Part shown: positions 58,242-64,000 of the stretch, in pieces
Layout of the letters: every line of letters begins with the position of its first letter
How positions within the stretch are numbered: the first letter of the stretch is position 1
Origin: Muricea muricata
Taxonomy: Eukaryota; Cnidaria; Anthozoa; Malacalcyonacea; Plexauridae
Assembly (NCBI GenBank): GCA_963855995.1
Contig: OY979717.1
Span: forward strand, 30,698,297 to 30,762,296
Direction: 5' to 3'
Length of the DNA: 64,000 nt
The notes under the pieces: generated by a model
What the model was told of the DNA's origin: nothing
Databases searched by the model: none
What the model saw: only the letters and a program-made list of their open reading frames with translations
Made by a program: the position numbers and the translations under genes

Positions 58242-58582
58242 CAGGGTTAGTAAAAAGAAACTGATGTCCTTTCATACTCAAATTAGCCACGAATTTCTTT
58301 ACGGTTTATTCTCATGGGTCTACAGAGAACAAATCGTGATTTAGTACGCAGTGCAGGGTGAGTAAAAAAACTGATATTATTGAAATTCAAACTAGCATCG
58401 TATTTTTGCACACGCGCTGCGCAAAGTTAGTTAACCAGTGAGCTGGCTACGAATTAGTTGAATTGGTTTACGTACTGTACTAAATCACGATCTGTTTTCT
58501 GTAGACCCATGGGAATAAACCGTAATAAAATTCGCGGCTAATTTGAATTTGAAAATGCATCAGTTTTTTTTTACTCGCCCTG
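58242..58582. mobile_element. foldback MITE downstream of SRCR exon, 341 bp
   Basis: CAGGGTTAGTAAAAAG at the left and TTACTCGCCCTG at the right, next to TA. Arms share CATGGGTCTACAGA and AAATCGTGATTTAGTAC with their inverse (GTACTAAATCACGATCTGTT, TCTGTAGACCCATG). An internal GCAGGGTGAGTAAAAAAACT near 58349 is a further copy of the terminus. Confidence 0.85.
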
Positions 58583-58989
58583 TATGTGATAAAACACACG
58601 TTGATTTCACAAAAATTTTGCCTCAAATTTTTCGACTTATACAGCATTTATTTTGAAAATTCTTTCGCAAAAAAACTGACAAGATTGGTATAAAATGGAT
58701 CGTTTTTGAAGCTATTCAATATACATATTCGCAATTCGTTCTTTATCAGATATAAAACACTAGGCATCGCCCTCACGCTTTATATCTGGCAGTGTTTTTT
58801 GTAAAAGAATTTTCGATATAGATGTTCTATAAACTGAGAAAATCAAAGCAAAAGATTTGTAAGGTTAGGTTATGCAAACATGAAAAGACAAAATGATATT
58901 TTTTTGAAAAAATATTTTTGTTTATTTTTATTTTGAACAAGATTCAGCAATGTTTTAAACCGATCAATCACCGTGCGTGTCAGGCAAAT
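58583..58989. other. no gene recognised
   Basis: AT-rich, no coding signal. Confidence 0.4.
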
Positions 58990-60130
58990 CTAAGTAACAA
59001 CATTAAAAGACTCTTTTAGAATCCGACCTGGAATGCCATCATGATTAGGGCCTGTTGCCTTAAATGGATCCAAATTAGACAAATTAAGTGTATGGCAACT
59101 TCTTCTGTAGCGGTGATCTTGCCAAGAAGTGTATGTTTCATTGTATGTTTAACTTCGTGCTGCAGGACAGAAGACAGAGCAGAAAAAGCCATTGAAAAAT
59201 TCTGCCTTTTATTTTGAGGACTTTGCTACGTGGTTGTTGAAAGTAAAATCAAGATTAAGAGTAAAGCGATTATTAAGGATTGTGTTACGGTATTTCCAGA
59301 ATATTTTGGGATTGTCTCTAAACGAGGCTTCGATTTTATCAAAATACAAGTTATGCATGTTTTTTCCTGATCGCATACTTAACCTGTTGACATGATGCGT
59401 GTAGTTTGAGTTTAGGTTCTTCAGTTTTTTGTTGTTCGTATAATTCCTCAGAGCAACATATTTCTTGCGGATCAGGTGGCGTATTTCACTGTCAATCCAG
59501 GGAGGAAGGTTTGCATCGTTCTAAATTTTTGATGAAACAAAGCTCTGGAGAATAGATAAAAATTTATCTTTTTACTGTTCCCAACAAACGTTAATATCCT
59601 CTGACAGAGATATGCCCAGACGGGCATCAGACAACGCTCTATGAAGTGCAGGAAAGCCAGTTCAGCGAAAGTCATAAACGACATGTTTCATCGGTTTTTT
59701 TTTTTAAACTTCGTTCATCAATGATATGATGATCTGTGGGGAAGTCCAGTTCGTCAGCGGTATATAACACTAAACGTCCGCGATTGTTTCCTCATGATTA
59801 CAAAATAACAAATCAAGCTTATTTCCGGCGCAATTGGTTGGACCTTCTATAAACTGAATTAGGGTTAGGGTTCCGTTATGTTGAAATTACCAACCAACAT
59901 GCCCGAAGCGGGCTGGTTCCGAATTAATAAGAAGAGAGTCATTTAAAAGATCGAGCTCAGTAGAAAATGAGCCTGAACTTAAGTTAGTTAACAAATTTCT
60001 TTCAGAAATTGCAATCAATACGTACAACGAATGACTTGATGCTGCGAGCATTTACATACAGGACATTTAGCTTATTAGTTGATGTGTTGAGTGTTGAAAG
60101 ACCAGGGTTAGTGACAATATCCAATGTAAA
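58990..60130 (-). pseudogene. LINE remnant: endonuclease through start of reverse transcriptase
   Basis: Minus strand from about 60120 reads LNVLYVNARS (endonuclease start), then LIQFIEGPTNCAGNKLDLLF with CNHEETIAD, then PPWIDSEIRHLIRKKYVALR (linker), KIEASFRDNPKIFWKYRNTI and finally GIPGRILKES (start of RT). Frames change repeatedly and RT motifs 1-7 are missing. The linker and FRDNPK-x-FWKY motif differ from the LINE at 24488-27402, so it is another lineage. Confidence 0.75.
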
Positions 60131-61265
60131 TAGTGATATCTAGCTATATCAAAATCAAGATCAGGCAAAGATATACATTGATTACCGTGTTTGCGCCAGA
60201 TCAGATTTAACAATACGTTTCTTTAACTATTTGGAGCTGATTGCACAAAACAGGCAACAAATTAATTTGAATGTCGTTGATGCTGTGCATATTGATTTTA
60301 TTAGAAGAGTGAGAATCCATATATGCGAAGTTATTGGAGCGCAAATCTGGTCTTGTTAATATCCAAGTTACAGTATGATAAGTTAATAGCCAACGTCAAA
60401 TTAACCGAGATGAGTACAGGAAACTGCCAATGTTTTTACGATGTATTATAACCATTTTTGAAGGATGTGAAAATTGAAGAGCGTGTAGATGGTGAATAAT
60501 CCGGCGAATTAAGTTTTAAGTACGTCAATCGGAATCGTTGAGTACTCAAATTAGGTCAGCACACAACGTAACGAAAACGCACGCAGGCACGATGTCAACG
60601 GATTTTTTGCAACTATCTGGAGTTGTTTTTTTCCCAACACTAAAAATTCACGCTAAAACTTGGTTTTTTATGGTTTTTTATTCGCTTTAGTATTCACTCC
60701 TCGCTCGCCGGCTCTTCACGTTTACTCTCCTCACTCTCGCAATTCTCTCCGTTTATATTATCTCACACGCGCGAACTTATCTTGTCAATCAGCTGTTACT
60801 CGCATAATTGCATTACCCTGCTTTAGTATTCTGCAATGAAAAGTTCAATTTTGGTTGATATATGACGCTTTATACTATTTCTAATTAATGTCTATATGTC
60901 AACTTCCCAACACTTAATAGACCACTTGTTTATCCACAGATACTAGAAAATTTACCCCTTCAATTTGACGTTTAGGTTAATTAGCATTTTTTGCGCAGCC
61001 ACATTTTGTGACCCACGCAATCTTTCACTAATTTAATTATTTTTGTACTAACTATTAAGCTGGTTTATACTTATGCTATATTGAAATGTATTAAACTGTA
61101 CCATTTTGTTTTTGCCTTGAGAATTCGAGGGGTTTTTGCATGCATGTATTTCTATTTATATAAGACAAGACGAGACTCAGCTATGTTTCCCTTGATCACG
61201 TGTTAGATATTTATGTATTTGCACTGGGAACCAAAGCTTTTTTTTCAAAGCTTTTTTTGCTGTCG
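60131..61265. other. no gene recognised
   Basis: Could include the 5' part of the LINE remnant, but no motif can be read. Confidence 0.35.
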
Positions 61266-61268
61266 CTA

Positions 61269-61526
61269 CTCAAAGTTTGACCCGCTTATAGACGATAATC
61301 GGGCAACTGACAGATCATATTGAATTACTAGGCTATTTACAATTCGTATGCGGGTTGCATGGCAGCATTTACTAAAAAATTCAAAGCGTTTTATTACAAT
61401 ATTTATTTTTCGGCCTTTAAGAAGCTTTTCTTCTAATTCTTGATAATTCCTCATTTGTGGTTGAAAATTCATTTGTTGTCTTTGAACTACAAAGTACAAA
61501 ACAACGGTAACCCCGAGAAAAAACAT
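61269..61526 (-). CDS. hypothetical 86-aa ORF with N-terminal hydrophobic segment
   Basis: Starts MFFLGVTVVLYFVV (possible membrane anchor), then a charged stretch with YQELEEKLLKGRKINIVIKR. It could be a first exon with a membrane anchor. No splice donor stands out and I do not know the family. Confidence 0.25.
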
Positions 61527-61997
61527 TTGAATTTAATCTAGCGTTCGACTTTATTTTAAACGTCATCAGGAATGACGCTAGTTACATAACAGTGATACTT
61601 GTAGAGTGAAGATTATAACGTAATTGGATACATATATGATATACAGTTGCTTATTATTTTTTGAAAATATTTTAGGAGTTTTGATTGGTTAAGAGCTAAA
61701 GATGAAATCGTCATATCCGCTTGGTAGTTGCCCAAATTCGGGGTTTAAAATAAATATACAACATGAGTCATTTCGTCGTATATTGATATCGTCGTATACG
61801 AATAAGAACATTCATTGTTTGTTTTATATAGTTCCAGACTATTGTTTTTCAAAACCAATTTATTCGACATTTAAAAGAACACGCATTTGAGTCGTATTTT
61901 AGTATTTGGATTATTTCGCATTCATCTCAAGACCGAAACCAGCCTAAAGTAAACAACGAAGACCGTACGAAGAGCTTTTTGACGGATGGGAATTGTG

Positions 61998-62904
61998 AGA
62001 GTGCAATGGAAAAAACTATTGCTCTCCTAGGGTAGCCTGCGTGGCAAGCTCTCTGGTACGGGGGGGAGGGAAGACAGGCTCTCGAGGGGGGGGGGGGGGG
62101 GGCGAAGGAGAATGAAAGCCTGCCGTAAAGGCCTGGCTTTTTTCATTCCGCCCACTACACGCCCACATTTTCTGTAGCCAATAAGATTTCAGCGGAAGTG
62201 AAAATATTGGTCGAGACTATGGTCGAGACAAGCATCGATCTTGTTGCAACGTTCAGACTAAATATGTAAATATTCAGTACGAATGGTCGACAATTGCCAT
62301 AAAACACCAAAAAAGCTAGTGAAGCGTAGTCCAAACGACGCCTGTAGAATATTTGAAAATTGAGTATGGAGCTGCACGAGTTTCTTACGAAAATCTTTTC
62401 AAACCGTCTGAAAGAAAAGGAAGTAAAATGAAAGGTTATTTCTTTCGCGAGCATGTAAAATAGTCGGCTTGCCAGTTCAAAAATCGCCTCTTCTTTCCCA
62501 AAGAATTTGCCAACTTGTGGACGAAATATACGAAACGATTATGAAAACTTCACAAAACGGCGAGGACATCTTGTTTAAGGAGGAGTTTCTAGACAGCTTG
62601 TTCCTGCTCCCTCTTAAGGTTTGAGTCGATTGCCCAAATTCTTGACAAAACACTTGATCTATTAATATTGAGATTTCCTCCACTAGCTTGTTGTTCTAAA
62701 GACGCCATTTTTAAATTTGCATATAAATTTGCATATATAATTTAAGCGATCAGCTAATCACATTGCCAGGCTTTTACGGCATTCTTTATTCTCCTTCGCC
62801 CCCCCCCCTCCCCCTCGAGAGCCTGTCTTCCCTCCCCCCATACCAGAGAGCCTGCCACGCAGGCTACTCCTAGGGGAGCAATGGAACGTTTTCCATTGCA
62901 CTCT
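61998..62904. mobile_element. DNA transposon derivative with about 150-bp terminal inverted repeats
   Basis: AGAGTGCAATGG at the left end and CCATTGCACTCT at the right. Inverted blocks include GTAGCCTGCGTGGCA/TGCCACGCAGGCTAC, GACAGGCTCTCGAGGGGG and its inverse, and GGCGAAGGAGAAT/ATTCTCCTTCGCC. G-runs and C-runs occupy mirrored positions. The interior (62160-62750) has short ORFs but no transposase motif. Confidence 0.88.
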
Positions 62905-63361
62905 TGGAAAATGGAACTTTTTATTTGATATTACGTGACCATAATCAACCAATTAAACGACCAGAATTTAATGAGGTATTATATAAAAACAAAACGACAT
63001 TATGACTCATTTCGTCGTATATTGGAACAAGATATGACGTCACGTTATAATTTATGCGGCTTTTGACTGGCCTTGTAATCTGACAATTCTTTTAAGGATA
63101 TTTTTTCGTAGTCTGATTGGCTTAAGATTCCGAACAATTTCATGCTGTTCCATTATTACAGCTTGTGTCTTCTTACTTACAAAGCAAGCGTTTAAACTGA
63201 GTTTAAAATATTTTCCAAATATTCGGTTCTCGCAGGATATGAGGAATTATTAAAGCCTCGGTTTGTGTCATCTTAATGATTCCTCATATCCTGCTCGACC
63301 TCATTCAATAATTGTTTAATATTAATACTTATATTTAGGAACATGCGTAAGTGTACTTTAA
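62905..63361. repeat. hairpin 63232-63294 in otherwise anonymous DNA
   Basis: GCAGGATATGAGGAAT and ATTCCTCATATCCTGC form 16-bp arms around a 31-nt loop. Also CTCATTTCGTCGTATATTG at about 63005 repeats TCATTTCGTCGTATATTG at about 61768, on the other side of the inverted-repeat element. Confidence 0.6.
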
Positions 63362-63860
63362 CTAGTTAAATATTATAAGTTCTTTCGAAGCTTTAGTTCC
63401 ATGATTCAGTTCGGGTTTAAACCGTCGTATGGCAAGCGATTCTTTAAAAAGCAGTAAAGACCAGTGGTCTGCAGATTTGTCGATAATCTTAGAGTTGTTT
63501 AGAATAACCTCCGGTAGTATGCAAGTAACAGTAGAATTATTTTCGTGGTAGGGAGTAAGTTCCAACATAGATTTGATATGTTGAAAGTGTTCGCAGTTCA
63601 TGATGTGACTGAAAATTTCCGATTTATTGTCCTGTGAATATTTCCTTAATCTGGTGTATCATCGATCTTCTGGTGTATCATCAAGACATCGACCAGTTTT
63701 GCCAATATATCTACTGTTACATCCAGGGCACGTAAACTTGTATACAACTGAGCTTTGGGATCTTATCGGGGTTTTATCTTTGTATGACAGGAATGAGTTG
63801 GTGCTTGTGGTTTTCCCTAGAATAACGAACGTGAATTTTATCTTTAGTAAAGGGTTATTA
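63362..63860 (-). pseudogene. Penelope-like element remnant, GIY-YIG domain with internal duplication
   Basis: Reads FTFVILGKTTSTNSFLSYKD, SSVVYKFTCPGCNSRYIGKT, then CL. After a short duplication that brings a stop come DNKSEIFSHIMNCEHFQHIK and LLLFKESLAIRRFKPELNHG. The C-P-G-C-x4-YIGKTGR pattern is the GIY-YIG start and IRRFKPELN carries the late conserved Glu/Asn. A different subfamily from 50100-50395. Confidence 0.75.
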
Positions 63861-64000
63861 TATTTATAAATGAGTGGGTTAATCTAGTGCCATATTCTCA
63901 AAAATAGGGCAAATGTATTCAAATTTCGGAAATATTGTTTGTTGAATTCTTATCGTGGTTAATTTCGTAGTGGTCAGATCGTGGGTGAATTGTTTTATTA

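Overview
The window is AT-rich animal genomic DNA. It has short exons with GT-AG (and one GC-AG) introns, receptor-tyrosine-kinase and SRCR exons, and very dense transposable elements from nearly every class. No bacterial operon structure is present. The mixture (tyrosine kinase, SRCR, an uncharacterised SAMD3-like family, plus BEL/Pao, copia, DIRS-like, Penelope-like, LINE and hAT elements) suggests a non-bilaterian metazoan such as a cnidarian or sponge. That placement is inference; no single sequence proves it.

Three host genes can be reconstructed from splice sites and matching phases. (1) 991-8608 (+): nine exons encode a complete tyrosine-kinase catalytic domain in which DFG reads NFG. 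One intron has a GC donor, and a hAT-type MITE is inserted 12 bp after the exon with its target duplication starting inside the donor. (2) 38231-40617 (-): three or four exons of a SAMD3-like protein of unknown function, with an apparent frameshift in the largest exon. (3) 51984-58075 (+): a signal-peptide exon and a six-cysteine SRCR exon with matching phase, separated by a 5.7 kb intron holding several foldback elements.

Mobile elements by region: 3570-4731 hAT-like MITE; 9400-9745 tRNA-derived tandem SINE; 9947-16147 intact BEL/Pao element with identical 186-bp LTRs, inserted in a decayed copia element; 20470-21013 SANT/Myb-like ORF; 23588-28530 long inverted repeat with a 5'-truncated LINE in its loop; 30490-31140 decayed repeat-family ORF; 31678-32990 tandem repeat, 314-bp palindrome and BEL/Pao fragment; 33315-34081 foldback MITE; 42900-43300 DIRS-like reverse transcriptase remnant; 43742-48109 complete but mutated hAT transposon with 8-bp target duplication; 50100-50395 and 63362-63860 Penelope-like GIY-YIG remnants; 58242-58582 and 61998-62904 MITEs; 58990-60130 LINE remnant. 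Simple repeats include (GTTC)n, (TA)n and (GGCCA)n arrays. Much of the rest shows no recognisable gene.
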